In this document: in pieces, positions 34,374 through 44,594 of the stretch | Numbering within the stretch: the stretch's first letter is position 1 | Layout of the letters: the number at the start of each line of letters is the position of its first letter | The notes under the pieces: generated by a model | The model's database searches: none | What the model saw: the letters and a program-made list of their open reading frames with translations, nothing else | Told to the model about the DNA's origin: nothing | DNA from: Flagellimonas olearia | GTDB taxonomy: Bacteria; Bacteroidota; Bacteroidia; Flavobacteriales; Flavobacteriaceae | Assembly (NCBI RefSeq): GCF_009184425.1 | Contig: NZ_WELG01000002.1 | Coordinates: forward strand, 1,509,375 to 1,573,374 | Direction: 5' to 3' | DNA length: 64,000 nt | Position numbers and translations under genes: made by a program

Positions 34374-35579
34374 GTGAAAACCGTGTTCAAAAATTTGAAA
34401 GGAGATAAAGCCATTTGGGGCGTAGTGGCCCTGTTGGCCCTTTTCTCATTTTTGCCGGTCTATAGTGCCAGTACCAATCTGGTCTACGTAAATGGCGATG
34501 GAACCACCTTGGGTCATTTGGTAAAGCATGCCGTACTCTTGTTTTTGGGATTTGGGATCATTTATGCAGTGCATCGCATACCAACCCATTACTTTAAGGG
34601 ACTTTCCATAATTGCGTTGCCCATTGTGTTGATTTTGCTGGGTTATACGCTTACCGTGGAGACAGAGATTGGAGGGGTTACTGCAAATCGCTGGATCAAG
34701 ATTCCGTTTGTTGGGGTCAACTTCCAGACATCGACTTTGGCATCGGTGGTCCTTATGATCTGGATTGCAAGGTATTTGACCAAGATTAAGGATACCCAAA
34801 TTACCTTTAAGGAAAGTATTTTGCCCTTGTGGTTACCCACCGCTCTGGTGGTATTGTTGATATTGCCTGAAAACTTTTCAACCGCAGCCATCATCTGTTT
34901 TTTGGTGTTGGTGCTGTGTTTTTTGGGCGGATATCCCCTAAAATATTTGTTTGCCATGGTGGGTGCGGGAATCGTATTGGCGGGAATGTTCCTTTTTGTG
35001 CTGTTCAAGGCCCCCGATGCTTTGCCCCAACGGGCAGGCACATGGAAATCCAGGATAGAGACTTTTATCCACCCTGAACAGGCGGATAAAGATGACCTGC
35101 ACCAATTGACCTTGGCCCAGATTGCCATTGCAGAAGGTGGTGTTGTAGGTAAAGGTGCAGGGAAAAGCGTCATGAAGAACATGCTGTCCCAGAGTACTTC
35201 GGATTTCATTTTTGCCATCATTATCGAGGAATATGGATTGTTGGGTGGTGGAGCATTATTGTTTTTCTATTTGTTGCTATTGTTCAGGATCGTGGTAGTG
35301 GCCCATTCGGCCAAGACCGTGTTTTCAAAATTACTGGTGATAGGCGTTGGACTGCCCATTGTTTTTCAGGCCTTCATCAATATGGCCGTGGTGGTACAGT
35401 TGTTTCCGGTTACGGGGCAACCTTTGCCACTCATCAGTATGGGAGGTACCTCCATTTGGATGACCTGTATGGCGATTGGCATAGTGTTGAGTGCAAGCAA
35501 CAAGAAAGAGAACTTAGAGGAGCAATCCTATGATATAGATGAGACCAACCCTTTAGAAGTATTGAGTGGACAGATATAG
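34374..35579 (+). CDS. ftsW: SEDS-family septal glycosyltransferase FtsW
   Basis: FtsW polymerises lipid II into glycan strands at the septum together with FtsI. The 401-residue protein has about ten membrane helices. SEDS signatures include the [13 protein letters not shown]-like loop ([23 protein letters not shown]), the [16 protein letters not shown] segment and the C-terminal [10 protein letters not shown]. The start is GTG. It overlaps murG by 14 bases. Confidence 0.94.
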   Translation: MKTVFKNLKGDKAIWGVVALLALFSFLPVYSASTNLVYVNGDGTTLGHLVKHAVLLFLGFGIIYAVHRIPTHYFKGLSIIALPIVLILLGYTLTVETEIGGVTANRWIKIPFVGVNFQTSTLASVVLMIWIARYLTKIKDTQITFKESILPLWLPTALVVLLILPENFSTAAIICFLVLVLCFLGGYPLKYLFAMVGAGIVLAGMFLFVLFKAPDALPQRAGTWKSRIETFIHPEQADKDDLHQLTLAQIAIAEGGVVGKGAGKSVMKNMLSQSTSDFIFAIIIEEYGLLGGGALLFFYLLLLFRIVVVAHSAKTVFSKLLVIGVGLPIVFQAFINMAVVVQLFPVTGQPLPLISMGGTSIWMTCMAIGIVLSASNKKENLEEQSYDIDETNPLEVLSGQI

Positions 35580-36654
35580 GTTTATACTTTCTGGAGGAGG
35601 AACTGGCGGCCACATTTATCCGGCCATAGCTATAGCCAATGAGCTGAAAAAAAGGCATCCCAATGCGGAATTTTTGTTCGTGGGTGCCAAGGATAAAATG
35701 GAAATGGAAAAAGTACCGCAGGCCGGATACGAAATTAAAGGCTTGTGGATAAGTGGAATACAACGGAAACTGACATTGAAGAATCTCATGTTTCCCTTTA
35801 AATTGATAAGTAGTTTGTTGGCAGCGCGCAAAATAGTGAAGCAATTTCAACCCCATGTGGCCATTGGCACTGGAGGGTTTGCGAGCGGACCATTGTTACG
35901 GATGGCCGAAAGCTATGGCGTTCCCTGCGTGTTGCAAGAGCAGAATTCCTTCGCGGGGATCACCAACAAACTATTGGCAGGGAAGGCCAAAAAAATATGT
36001 GTGGCCTATGACGGTATGGAGCGGTTTTTTCCAAAGGATAAGATTGTGAAGACCGGGAATCCCATCCGCATGGATTTGGTGGATTTAAAATCAACCAAAG
36101 ATGGAGCCAGTGCATTTTTTGGGTTGGACGCCACGAAAAAAACGGTTTTGGTGTTGGGAGGCAGTTTAGGTGCGCGTCGCATCAATCAATTGATTGAAAA
36201 GGAGCTCGATTTCTTTGAAAAAAGAGGGTTGCAGGTACTGTGGCAATGCGGGAAACTGTATTATGAGGAGTATAAAAAATACGATTCCGATATGGTGAAA
36301 GTGTTGGCTTTTGTCAATCGGATGGATTTGGCCTACACTATGGGAGATGTGATTATTTCCCGAGCTGGTGCTGGTTCGGTATCAGAGTTGTGTCTGGTGG
36401 GAAAACCAGTGGTTTTTATTCCATCGCCCAATGTGGCCGAGGACCATCAAACCCAAAATGCAAAGGCATTGGCAGTAAAGGATGCGGCCATCATGCTCAA
36501 GGAGGATGAACTGGACGGCACATTTGAAAACACGTTCTCTAGCCTGTTGGATTCGGAAGCAATGCAGCTAAAGCTGGGAACCAATATTAAAAAATTGGCC
36601 ATGCCCAAGGCTACGGAACATATTGTTGATGAAATTGAAAAGTTGTTGAAGTGA
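35566..36654 (+). CDS. murG: Lipid II synthase (GlcNAc transferase)
   Basis: MurG transfers GlcNAc from UDP-GlcNAc to lipid I at the inner face of the membrane. The 362-residue GT-B enzyme shows the N-terminal [11 protein letters not shown] loop (residues about 10-20), TGGFASGP near residue 101, [13 protein letters not shown] near residue 200, and the UDP-binding [10 protein letters not shown] near residue 266. The start is GTG within the end of ftsW, so translation is coupled. It overlaps murC by 4 bases. Confidence 0.96.
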   Translation: MDRYRFILSGGGTGGHIYPAIAIANELKKRHPNAEFLFVGAKDKMEMEKVPQAGYEIKGLWISGIQRKLTLKNLMFPFKLISSLLAARKIVKQFQPHVAIGTGGFASGPLLRMAESYGVPCVLQEQNSFAGITNKLLAGKAKKICVAYDGMERFFPKDKIVKTGNPIRMDLVDLKSTKDGASAFFGLDATKKTVLVLGGSLGARRINQLIEKELDFFEKRGLQVLWQCGKLYYEEYKKYDSDMVKVLAFVNRMDLAYTMGDVIISRAGAGSVSELCLVGKPVVFIPSPNVAEDHQTQNAKALAVKDAAIMLKEDELDGTFENTFSSLLDSEAMQLKLGTNIKKLAMPKATEHIVDEIEKLLK

Positions 36655-38000
36655 ATGTAAAGGACATCCATAGCGTCTATTTTATTGGAATCGGAGGTAT
36701 AGGTATGTCCGCCCTGGCTCGGTATTTCCATTTTATTGGGAAAGATGTAGCCGGATACGATCGTACATCGACCCCGATTACGGATGGATTGGTGGAAAAG
36801 GGTATTGCCGTACATTTTGAGGACAATGTGGAGGTCATCCCAAAAAACTTCAAGCAAGAAGGAACCCTTGTGGTGTATACTCCTGCAGTGCCTAAAAGTC
36901 ACTCAGAACTGCAGTTTTACCAGAACAATGGCTTTGAGATCAAGAAGCGCTCCGAGGTATTGGGAATCATTACCAAGGATACTTTTTGCCTAGCGGTCGC
37001 CGGAACACACGGAAAGACCACCACATCCTGCATTTTAGCACATTTGCTACGAGAATGTGGCTTGCCCTTCACCGCATTTTTAGGAGGTGTTTCGGAAGAC
37101 TTTGATAGCAACTTTGTGCTAGACGGAACGGAGTATTCTGTGGTGGAAGCCGATGAATTTGACCGTTCCTTTTTGCAATTGTTCCCCAATGTGGCCTGTA
37201 TTACCTCCATGGATGCCGATCACTTGGATATTTATGGGACCAAGGAGCAATTGGAAGATTCTTTTCGGGCATTTGCAGGGCAGCTTAAACCGGGGGGCAC
37301 TCTTTTTGTACGCAACGGATTGCCCATGGAGGGCATTACTTATGGCATAGAGGATGACTCGGCCTATTGTATAGAAAATATCAAAACTGAACAGGGGACT
37401 TACATATTTGATTTGGTCACCCCTTCCGGAACAATTTCGGATGTGAAGTTCAATAAACCGGGAAGGCACAATTTGCTCAACGGATTGGTGGCTTTTGCCA
37501 TGGCGGAGCAGACGGGCTGTTCGCCAAAACAGCTGGCCAAGGCATTGGAAAGTTTCAAGGGGGTACAGCGCAGATTTTCCTATCAAATAAAGGAAAAGGA
37601 TTTTGCCTTTATAGATGATTATGCGCACCATCCCACCGAAATTGAAGCGGTACATCAAGCCATACGGGAAATGCATCCAGGTGAAAAGGTTACGGCCATA
37701 TTTCAGCCCCATCTTTTCTCAAGGACCAAGGATTTTGTGGATGATTTTGCAACCAGCCTATCCAAGTTTGATGAGATCTTGTTATTGGAAATCTACCCAG
37801 CGCGGGAAGAACCCGTTCCAGGGGTAAATTCGACTTGGTTGTTGGAGAAAATCGGCAATCCAAACAAGAGACTGGTTTCCAAATCTGAACTGATTGATGA
37901 AATAAAAAAATATAGAACAGGGGTCTTGGTCGCCATTGGCGCGGGGGACATAGGATTGGAAGTGTCCAAGATCAAAAAAGAACTGACCTATGCGAGTTAA
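36651..38000 (+). CDS. murC: UDP-N-acetylmuramate-L-alanine ligase
   Basis: MurC adds the first stem-peptide residue, L-Ala. The 449-residue protein has the N-terminal [13 protein letters not shown] nucleotide-sugar loop, ATP loop GTHGKTTTS (Lys122), and the [10 protein letters not shown] segment near residue 322. The start is GTG, overlapping murG by 4 bases; its end overlaps ftsQ by 11 bases. Confidence 0.97.
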   Translation: MNVKDIHSVYFIGIGGIGMSALARYFHFIGKDVAGYDRTSTPITDGLVEKGIAVHFEDNVEVIPKNFKQEGTLVVYTPAVPKSHSELQFYQNNGFEIKKRSEVLGIITKDTFCLAVAGTHGKTTTSCILAHLLRECGLPFTAFLGGVSEDFDSNFVLDGTEYSVVEADEFDRSFLQLFPNVACITSMDADHLDIYGTKEQLEDSFRAFAGQLKPGGTLFVRNGLPMEGITYGIEDDSAYCIENIKTEQGTYIFDLVTPSGTISDVKFNKPGRHNLLNGLVAFAMAEQTGCSPKQLAKALESFKGVQRRFSYQIKEKDFAFIDDYAHHPTEIEAVHQAIREMHPGEKVTAIFQPHLFSRTKDFVDDFATSLSKFDEILLLEIYPAREEPVPGVNSTWLLEKIGNPNKRLVSKSELIDEIKKYRTGVLVAIGAGDIGLEVSKIKKELTYAS

Positions 38001-38709
38001 TTGGAATTACATAAAATTGGCATTCTTGTCCATTTCACTGGTTGCCCTTTATGGTTTTGCCGATATGCGGAGCAAAAAGAGGGAGGTGAGTGATATATCC
38101 ATTAAGTTTCTGGGGGACAATAGTTTATATATTACAGAGGACGCAGTTAATAAATTGTTAATACAAAATTACGGACCTGTAAAAAATAGGCCTAAAGAAC
38201 AGTTAGTTTTGAATACCATAGAGGAGGTAATTCTGTCCAACGATATGGTGAAAAGCGCCCAGGTCTATCTTACTGTGAACGGAGAACTTATCTCTAAGAT
38301 TGTTCAGCGTAAACCCATTGGAAGAGTGGAGGGAATCTCTAAATTTTATTTGGATGATCTAGGGAAGCGCATGCCGCTTTCCAAACATCATTCGGCAAGG
38401 GTGCCTATAATCACAGGTGAGATTACAGGTAAGACCCTTGAAGATGCTTATGAGATATTGAACTATATCAACGAGGACGATTTTCTACGGAAAAACGTCA
38501 TCGGGATACATATTGAAGAAGAAGGAAAGTACCAGTTAAGGTTCCGAATGGAAAACTTTGTGGTGAATTTGGGAGGGGTGGACAATCTCAACGGGAAGTT
38601 CAAGAATTTCATGGCCTTTTATGTGAAGGCGACCAAGGACAATTCCTTGGAGAGTTATGCAATAGTGAGTTTGGAATATAGCAATCAAGTGGTTTGTACC
38701 AAAATTTAA
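37990..38709 (+). CDS. ftsQ: Cell division protein FtsQ
   Basis: A 239-residue bitopic protein at the FtsQ position. It has a short N-terminus, one membrane helix (about 7-24, KLAFLSISLVALYGFADM) and a periplasmic domain with a POTRA-like part (about 35-110) followed by the beta domain. FtsQ scaffolds FtsB and FtsL at the divisome. Sequence conservation in the family is low, so position (murC-ftsQ-ftsA) is the main support. Its ATG lies within the murC end. Confidence 0.9.
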   Translation: MRVNWNYIKLAFLSISLVALYGFADMRSKKREVSDISIKFLGDNSLYITEDAVNKLLIQNYGPVKNRPKEQLVLNTIEEVILSNDMVKSAQVYLTVNGELISKIVQRKPIGRVEGISKFYLDDLGKRMPLSKHHSARVPIITGEITGKTLEDAYEILNYINEDDFLRKNVIGIHIEEEGKYQLRFRMENFVVNLGGVDNLNGKFKNFMAFYVKATKDNSLESYAIVSLEYSNQVVCTKI

Positions 38710-38712
38710 GAT

Positions 38713-40038
38713 ATGGCACAGGGTAATTATTCAGTTGGTTTGGACATTGGAACTACCAAGATCGTAGCGATCATTGGAAGGGAAAATGAGTATGGTAAAA
38801 TTGAGATTTTGGGTTCAGGGAAAGCCAAAAGCTTAGGAGTGCATAGAGGTGTGGTCAATAATATTACACAGACCATTTCCTCCATTCAGCAGGCCGTGGA
38901 ACAGGCAGAGGTCAACTCTGGTCTAAAGATTGGCTCTGTAGTGGCAGGTATTGCCGGACAGCATATCCGCAGTCTACAGCACAGTGATTATATCACCAGG
39001 CCAAATTCCGAAGAAGTCATCAACAATGATGATCTGGACAAACTTTGCAACCAAGTGTACAAATTGGTCATGCTTCCGGGTGAGGAGATCATCCACGTAT
39101 TGCCACAAGAGTACAAAGTGGACGGTCAGGCCGAAATCAAAGAGCCCAGGGGAATGTATGGCGGCCGATTGGAGGCCAACTTCCATGTGGTAGTAGGGCA
39201 GGTTTCCTCCATCAAGAACATTGGAAGATGTATCAAAAGCTCAGGATTGGAACTGGGCAATATTACCTTGGAACCCTTGGCATCCGCAGAAGCGGTTTTG
39301 AGCCAAGAGGAAAAAGAAGCCGGTGTGGCACTCCTCGATATTGGAGGTGGAACCACCGACCTTGCCATTTTTAAGGACGGTATCATTCGCCATACCTCGG
39401 TGATTCCCTTTGGCGGAAACGTCATCACCGAGGATATCAAGGAAGGATGCTCCATTATAGAAAAACAAGCTGAACTGCTTAAAATGAAGTTTGGTTCCGC
39501 TTGGCCAGGGGAGAACAAAGACAATGAAATTGTTTCCATTCCCGGATTGCGCGGTCGTGAACCCAAAGAAATCACCCTAAAGAACCTCTCCAAGATCATT
39601 CATGCCCGAGTAGTGGAGATTATAGAGCAGGTATATGTGGAGATCAAGAACTACGGGCACGAGGAACAAAAGAAAAAACTGATTGCGGGTATCGTCCTTA
39701 CCGGAGGGGGAAGCCAATTGAAGCATTTGAAACAATTGGTGGAATACATTACCGGAATGGACACCCGAATTGGATACCCCAACGAGCATTTGGCGGGCGA
39801 TTCCGATGAGGAAGTGGCAAGCCCACTGTATGCCACCGCAGTTGGACTGTTGATGAAAGCATTGGAAACCAAGACAATTCCTGTTGAGGCAGACATGGAT
39901 GGAATGGACGAGGAAGAAAAAGTCTTGGTGGGACAAGAACAAATGGCGGGCACCAATACGGTGTCGCACAAGGAACGAAAATCCATTTTTGACAAATGGT
40001 CCGAAAAGTTGAAGGATTTTTTGGACAACGCAGAATAA
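38713..40038 (+). CDS. ftsA: Cell division protein FtsA
   Basis: FtsA is an actin-fold protein that anchors FtsZ to the membrane. The 441-residue sequence shows the phosphate-1 loop GLDIGTTKIVAII, the SHS2-type 1C subdomain (about 85-165), and LLDIGGGTTDLAIF near residue 200. The glycine-rich GIVLTGGGSQL lies near residue 325. The C-terminus (SIFDKWSEKLKDFLDN) fits an amphipathic membrane-targeting helix. It lies 3 bases after ftsQ. Confidence 0.96.
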   Translation: MAQGNYSVGLDIGTTKIVAIIGRENEYGKIEILGSGKAKSLGVHRGVVNNITQTISSIQQAVEQAEVNSGLKIGSVVAGIAGQHIRSLQHSDYITRPNSEEVINNDDLDKLCNQVYKLVMLPGEEIIHVLPQEYKVDGQAEIKEPRGMYGGRLEANFHVVVGQVSSIKNIGRCIKSSGLELGNITLEPLASAEAVLSQEEKEAGVALLDIGGGTTDLAIFKDGIIRHTSVIPFGGNVITEDIKEGCSIIEKQAELLKMKFGSAWPGENKDNEIVSIPGLRGREPKEITLKNLSKIIHARVVEIIEQVYVEIKNYGHEEQKKKLIAGIVLTGGGSQLKHLKQLVEYITGMDTRIGYPNEHLAGDSDEEVASPLYATAVGLLMKALETKTIPVEADMDGMDEEEKVLVGQEQMAGTNTVSHKERKSIFDKWSEKLKDFLDNAE

Positions 40039-40064
40039 TAACCCCATAAAGAAACACAACTGTC

Positions 40065-42029
40065 ATGAGTAAGAACACTGAATTTGACAACATCGCTTTT
40101 GATTTGCCCAAGAACAAGAGCAACGTAATCAAGGTAATTGGAGTTGGTGGAGGAGGTAGCAATGCCATCAACCACATGTTCCAAGCAGGGATCAACGGAG
40201 TGGATTTTGTAATCTGTAATACCGATTCCCAAGCTTTGCAGAACAGTTCCGTTCCCAATAAAATTCAATTAGGGGTATCCCTTACCGAAGGACTGGGAGC
40301 TGGGGCCAACCCTGAAGTTGGGGAACAGGCCGCCTTGGAAAGCATGGAAGACATCAAAGGTATGCTGGAGCGTACCACCAAAATGGCCTTTATCACTGCG
40401 GGTATGGGAGGTGGAACCGGTACAGGGGCCGCTCCTGTCATTGCAAAATTGGCCAAGGAGATGGATATTCTTACCGTGGGTATCGTTACCATTCCCTTTC
40501 AGTTTGAAGGGGCCATGCGTAACAAACAAGCGCAATTGGGGATTGAAAAACTGCGCTCCAATGTAGACTCGTTGATCGTGATCAACAATAACAAACTTCG
40601 TGAGGTGTACGGCAATCTTGGGTTTAAGGCCGGCTTCTCCAAAGCGGATGAAGTGTTGGCCACTGCGGCAAGGGGTATCGCAGAGGTAATTACGCACCAC
40701 TACACACAGAACATTGACCTTAGGGATGCCAAGACAGTGCTTTCCAACAGTGGAACCGCCATTATGGGTTCTGCAACGGCATCAGGCTCTGCGAGGGCAA
40801 GTGAGGCCATCATGAAAGCATTGGATTCCCCATTGCTGAATGATAACAAGATCAACGGGGCCAAAAATGTATTGCTGCTCATTGTTTCGGGCTCACAAGA
40901 AATCACCATTGATGAAATTGGGGAAATCAATGACCACATCCAGATTGAGGCCGGTCACGGAGCCAACATCATCATGGGGGTTGGTGAAGACGAGAACTTG
41001 GGTGATTCCATTGCCGTAACCGTTATTGCTACGGGATTTAACGTGGATCAGCAGGATGATATCGTAAACACAGAGTCCAAAAAGGTGTTCTACACGTTGG
41101 AAGACGAGCAGACTGCACAACAAGAGTTGAGGCCAGAGGCCACATCGGTACAGGAGGTTCCTGTTAAAAGGGCACCAGTTCAACCTGAACCTGAACCAGA
41201 GATTGTAAAGCACACTTTGGAGGTGGAAGAGGAAGAGGTGAAGCCCAAGATCCAAGAGATGGACCTTATCCCGACCACAAGCTATATCCGAAACTTCAAT
41301 GTGTTTTATGACGAGGTAGTTCCGGAAAACGTGGATGATGATTTTATCATCATTGAGGCCAAGAATATCATCAACGAAATTGAAGTGGTAGATCCTGAAG
41401 TGGTTTCACCCAAAAACAAGGATAACGAAGATCAGTTTGCCTTGAGTTTTGATATGCCCCTCAACAATACCATAGAAGAGGAAGAAGATGAAAAGGAGCA
41501 TACCATTACATTCAATCTGGATGATGATGTAAAAGACATTGATGTGAACCACTATGTAGAGGTAAAACCTGTTCTGGAATATAAGAACCAAGGTGAGACC
41601 CGATACAATTTGGAAGAATACATGGAGTTGGAAACCAAATTGACAGGGGCAACATCCAAAGCGGAGACCCATGAGCCCAAGTTGGTGGAAAACGAGCTGG
41701 TTTTTGAAAAGAAAACCGTAAAGGTCGAATCCAAGTTGGAAGAGGAGAGTACCGCCAGCATGGATCCCTTTAACAGTTCCATAAGCGATATTTTAAAAGA
41801 TCGGGCCGACGAGCGCAGGAGAAAGCTGAAGAATTTCAACTATAAATTCCAGAACAACCGGAACAGTATAGATGAAATAGAAAAGCAGCCCGCCTATAAA
41901 AGACAAGGAGTGGACCTGAATGACGTTCCCAAGGAGCAGAAAGTTTCCAGGACCACATTGAGTGAGGATAGCAATGACGATTTGCAATTGCGTTCCAACA
42001 ACTCATTTTTGCACGATAATGTTGATTAG
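40065..42029 (+). CDS. ftsZ: Cell division GTPase FtsZ with a long acidic C-terminal linker
   Basis: FtsZ is the tubulin-like GTPase that builds the Z ring. The conserved core covers about residues 15-325, with the tubulin signature GMGGGTGTG at 113-121. Beyond it is a tail of about 330 residues, far longer than the roughly 70 residues of E. coli. It is rich in Glu and Asp, including an EEEEDEKEH run, and ends in SNNSFLHDNVD, not the usual DIPxFL-type peptide. The tail is presumably disordered. A terminator follows at 42070-42107, closing the cluster. Confidence 0.96.
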   Translation: MSKNTEFDNIAFDLPKNKSNVIKVIGVGGGGSNAINHMFQAGINGVDFVICNTDSQALQNSSVPNKIQLGVSLTEGLGAGANPEVGEQAALESMEDIKGMLERTTKMAFITAGMGGGTGTGAAPVIAKLAKEMDILTVGIVTIPFQFEGAMRNKQAQLGIEKLRSNVDSLIVINNNKLREVYGNLGFKAGFSKADEVLATAARGIAEVITHHYTQNIDLRDAKTVLSNSGTAIMGSATASGSARASEAIMKALDSPLLNDNKINGAKNVLLLIVSGSQEITIDEIGEINDHIQIEAGHGANIIMGVGEDENLGDSIAVTVIATGFNVDQQDDIVNTESKKVFYTLEDEQTAQQELRPEATSVQEVPVKRAPVQPEPEPEIVKHTLEVEEEEVKPKIQEMDLIPTTSYIRNFNVFYDEVVPENVDDDFIIIEAKNIINEIEVVDPEVVSPKNKDNEDQFALSFDMPLNNTIEEEEDEKEHTITFNLDDDVKDIDVNHYVEVKPVLEYKNQGETRYNLEEYMELETKLTGATSKAETHEPKLVENELVFEKKTVKVESKLEEESTASMDPFNSSISDILKDRADERRRKLKNFNYKFQNNRNSIDEIEKQPAYKRQGVDLNDVPKEQKVSRTTLSEDSNDDLQLRSNNSFLHDNVD

Positions 42030-42069
42030 TAGTGTTTAAAATCGATATCCATTTTTAATGGAAATCATG

Positions 42070-42107
42070 AACCCGGAAGTTAATAGACTTTCGGGTTTAT
42101 TTTTTAT
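42070..42107 (+). terminator. Terminator of the dcw cluster
   Basis: A 10-bp stem (AACCCGGAAG/CTTTCGGGTT, one G-U pair) is followed by a T-rich tract. It lies 41 bases after the ftsZ stop. Confidence 0.75.
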
Positions 42108-42131
42108 CTTCGCAGCCCAAAATAAGTTCAA

Positions 42132-42584
42132 ATGGATTTGCAAGAAAAGGTGATGACAGAAATGAAGGCTGCAATGAAGGCCAAGGACACTGTTGCCCTG
42201 GAATCATTGCGAGCCATTAAATCGGCAATTTTGTTGGCGAAAACCGATAAAGGAGCTGGTTCCGAGCTTTCCGAGGAAGAGGAAGTGAAGTTGGTCCAAA
42301 AGCTGGTAAAGCAGCGTAAGGATAGTGCTGCCATTTTTCAGGAGCAAGGCCGGGAAGATTTGGCCGGGCCCGAATTGGCACAGGCAGCCATTATTGAAAA
42401 GTTCCTACCGGAACAACTTACGGAAGAGGAAATAGAAAAAGTGGTGGTACAGACCATTGATTCTGTTGGAGCTTCAGGAATGCAGGATATGGGTAAGGTA
42501 ATGGGTATGGTTTCCAAGGAATTGGCCGGTCAGGCAGACGGAAAGACCATCTCAAATATTGTAAAGGCAAAATTAAGTTCATAA
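42132..42584 (+). CDS. GatB/YqeY domain protein
   Basis: A 150-residue YqeY-type protein, a helical family related to the C-terminal tRNA-binding domain of GatB. The N-terminal region MDLQEKVMTEMKAAMKAKDTVALESLRAIKSAI and the later FLPEQLTEEEIE and AGQADGKTISNIVKAKL segments are characteristic. The family is proposed to have a tRNA-related function, which is not proven. It has a possible promoter box (TATCTTCG, 42105-42112) and is followed 7 bases later by a tRNA gene. Confidence 0.9.
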   Translation: MDLQEKVMTEMKAAMKAKDTVALESLRAIKSAILLAKTDKGAGSELSEEEEVKLVQKLVKQRKDSAAIFQEQGREDLAGPELAQAAIIEKFLPEQLTEEEIEKVVVQTIDSVGASGMQDMGKVMGMVSKELAGQADGKTISNIVKAKLSS

Positions 42585-42591
42585 ATACCAA

Positions 42592-42665
42592 GGCCGCGTA
42601 GTTCAACTGGATAGAATATCAGATTTCGGCTCTGAGGGTTGGGGGTTCGAATCCTCCCGCGGTCA
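42592..42665 (+). tRNA. tRNA-Arg (anticodon UCG)
   Basis: A complete cloverleaf: 7-bp acceptor stem (GGCCGCG/CGCGGTC), D arm (GTTC/GAAT), anticodon stem TCAGA/TCTGA with loop TTTCGGC (anticodon TCG), a 5-base variable loop, and T arm GGGGG/CCTCC with TTCGAAT. The discriminator base is A, and CCA is not encoded (the next bases are CTA). It should read CGA and, by wobble, other CGN codons. A terminator follows at 42691-42722. Confidence 0.95.
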
Positions 42666-42690
42666 CTAAAAACTACACGTTTGAATTTGA

Positions 42691-42722
42691 AAAGCCTGAG
42701 ACAAATGTCTCAGGCTTTTTTT
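42691..42722 (+). terminator. Terminator after tRNA-Arg
   Basis: A 13-bp perfect stem (AAAGCCTGAGACA/TGTCTCAGGCTTT) with a 2-base loop and a T-run follows the tRNA by 25 bases. Confidence 0.92.
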
Positions 42723-42859
42723 ATAGCTTTTAATGGGTTTTTCTTTGGATGCCCTTCTGATCCCCAATTGATTTAATACAAACTCGGTGGTGGCCAACTC
42801 TTCAGAAAGGTATTTTTGACTATATTTCGTAGGATATATAACCCCACTTAAAGCGAAAT

Positions 42860-44575
42860 ATGAAGAGACGAAGTTTTTTGTCCTCGGTTTCTGCCGGAAC
42901 TAGCGGAATATTACTGGCGGGACCTATGGTTTCCAATGCAAAATCACCCAAACAAGCTCATACTTTTACAGCGGCCAAGGAATTGAAGGCTGACGTAGTC
43001 ATTGCTGGGGGCGGATTGGGAGGCTGCGCAGCAGCTTTGGCAGCTTGTAGAAATGGGCTCAAGGTCATTTTAACCGAAGAAACCGATTGGATAGGTGGTC
43101 AGGTATCCCAGCAGGGTGTCCCCCCGGACGAGCATAACTGGATAGAAACCCATGGAGCTCCTGCCTCTTATCGTGAATACCGAAATCGAATCAGGGAGTA
43201 TTATAAGCGAAACTATCCGCTCACGGCGGATGCAAAAGGTCGTTCCCATCTGAATCCCGGGGATGGTTCAGTCTCACGAATTTGTCATGAACCCCGGGTG
43301 ACCGTGGAGGTTTTGACGGAGATGCTGCTTCCTTTTATCAGTTCCGGAAAATTGACGCTTCTGACTGAACATAAGATCGATGCTGCCGACGTTACCGGTG
43401 ACGATGTAAAGTCCATTCAAGCCAAGGATTTGAAAAGTGACCGTACTCTGGTTCTTCATGCCCCCTATTTTATAGATGCCACGGAATGTGGGGATTTACT
43501 CCCACTCACAGGCACCGAATATGTTACTGGGACGGAGTCCAAAAGTCAGACTGGGGAATTGCATGCTCCAGAAGTGGCCAATCCCAAAAACAATCAGGCA
43601 TTTACCTTGTGCTTTGCGATGGATTACCAACCCGGGGTCAACAATATTATTGATCGGCCAAAAGATTATGATTTTTGGAGCAACTATGTTCCTCAAATGG
43701 ATACACCTTGGGCTGGCAAATTATTGGAGTTGAACTATTCCGATCCCCGGACGCTGAAACCCAAAAACCTGGGATTTCATCCCGAAGGAAAGAAAACCGG
43801 GGAAATGCTCAACCTTTGGTTGTATCGTAGGCTCATCAGCAAGGCCAATTTTGTTTCGGGCACGTATGATGGGGACATCACGGTGGTCAATTGGCCGCAA
43901 AACGACTATTTTATGGGCAACTTAATCGATGTCAGCGAAGAAGAATTTCAAAAACATATGGAAGGCGCACGGCAACTCAACCTTTCTTTATTTTACTGGC
44001 TTCAGACGGAAGCCCCAAGACCTGATGGGGGACAAGGATGGTCAGGTTTAAGACTCAGAGGGGATGTGATGGGCACCGAAGACGGTATGGCCAAATATCC
44101 CTACATCCGCGAGGCCAGAAGAATCAAAGCAGAGTTTAGGGTACTGGAGGAGCATGTTGGTGCGGAAAACCGCCGAATGGTGGCAGGGAATGATGCGGGG
44201 AAAACCTCTGCCGATTTTTACGATAGCGTCGGAACCGGATACTACCATATTGATTTACATCCTAGCAATCAGGGAATCAACTATGTGGACTTTGGGTCAT
44301 TGCCTTTCCAGATTCCTCTGGGCGCATTGCTTCCACAACGAATGAACAATTTACTTCCAGCCAATAAAAATATTGGTACCACCCATATTACCAATGGCTG
44401 TTTTCGACTGCATCCCGTGGAGTGGAGTATTGGAGAGGCAGTTGGGATGTTGGTGGCTTTTGCCCAACGGAAAAATGTACCACCTCGAGCGGTTCGGGAA
44501 CAGAAAAATCTACTTTCGGAATTTCAAGATTGGATCAGGACCCAAGGTCTTGAAACCCATTGGCCCAAGGGTTGA
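42860..44575 (+). CDS. Exported FAD-dependent oxidoreductase
   Basis: A 571-residue FAD oxidoreductase of the FAD_oxidored (PF12831-like) type. The N-terminus MKRRSFLSSVSAGTSGILLAGP is a Tat-like signal (Arg-Arg followed by a hydrophobic stretch), so the protein is predicted to be exported with its cofactor. The FAD-binding GGGLGGCAAALAACRNGLKV is at about residues 50-70; a conserved FIDATECGDLL segment lies near residue 207. The substrate is unknown. It is convergent with the alcohol dehydrogenase gene (gap of 19 bases). Confidence 0.85.
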   Translation: MKRRSFLSSVSAGTSGILLAGPMVSNAKSPKQAHTFTAAKELKADVVIAGGGLGGCAAALAACRNGLKVILTEETDWIGGQVSQQGVPPDEHNWIETHGAPASYREYRNRIREYYKRNYPLTADAKGRSHLNPGDGSVSRICHEPRVTVEVLTEMLLPFISSGKLTLLTEHKIDAADVTGDDVKSIQAKDLKSDRTLVLHAPYFIDATECGDLLPLTGTEYVTGTESKSQTGELHAPEVANPKNNQAFTLCFAMDYQPGVNNIIDRPKDYDFWSNYVPQMDTPWAGKLLELNYSDPRTLKPKNLGFHPEGKKTGEMLNLWLYRRLISKANFVSGTYDGDITVVNWPQNDYFMGNLIDVSEEEFQKHMEGARQLNLSLFYWLQTEAPRPDGGQGWSGLRLRGDVMGTEDGMAKYPYIREARRIKAEFRVLEEHVGAENRRMVAGNDAGKTSADFYDSVGTGYYHIDLHPSNQGINYVDFGSLPFQIPLGALLPQRMNNLLPANKNIGTTHITNGCFRLHPVEWSIGEAVGMLVAFAQRKNVPPRAVREQKNLLSEFQDWIRTQGLETHWPKG

Positions 44576-44578
44576 TGG

Positions 44579-44594
44579 GAACGGTCATCCGTTC
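44579..44594. terminator. Short hairpin between convergent genes
   Basis: A perfect 6-bp stem GAACGG/CCGTTC with a TCAT loop fills the gap between the FAD oxidoreductase and the alcohol dehydrogenase stops. There is no T-run, so termination is only suggested. Confidence 0.35.
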
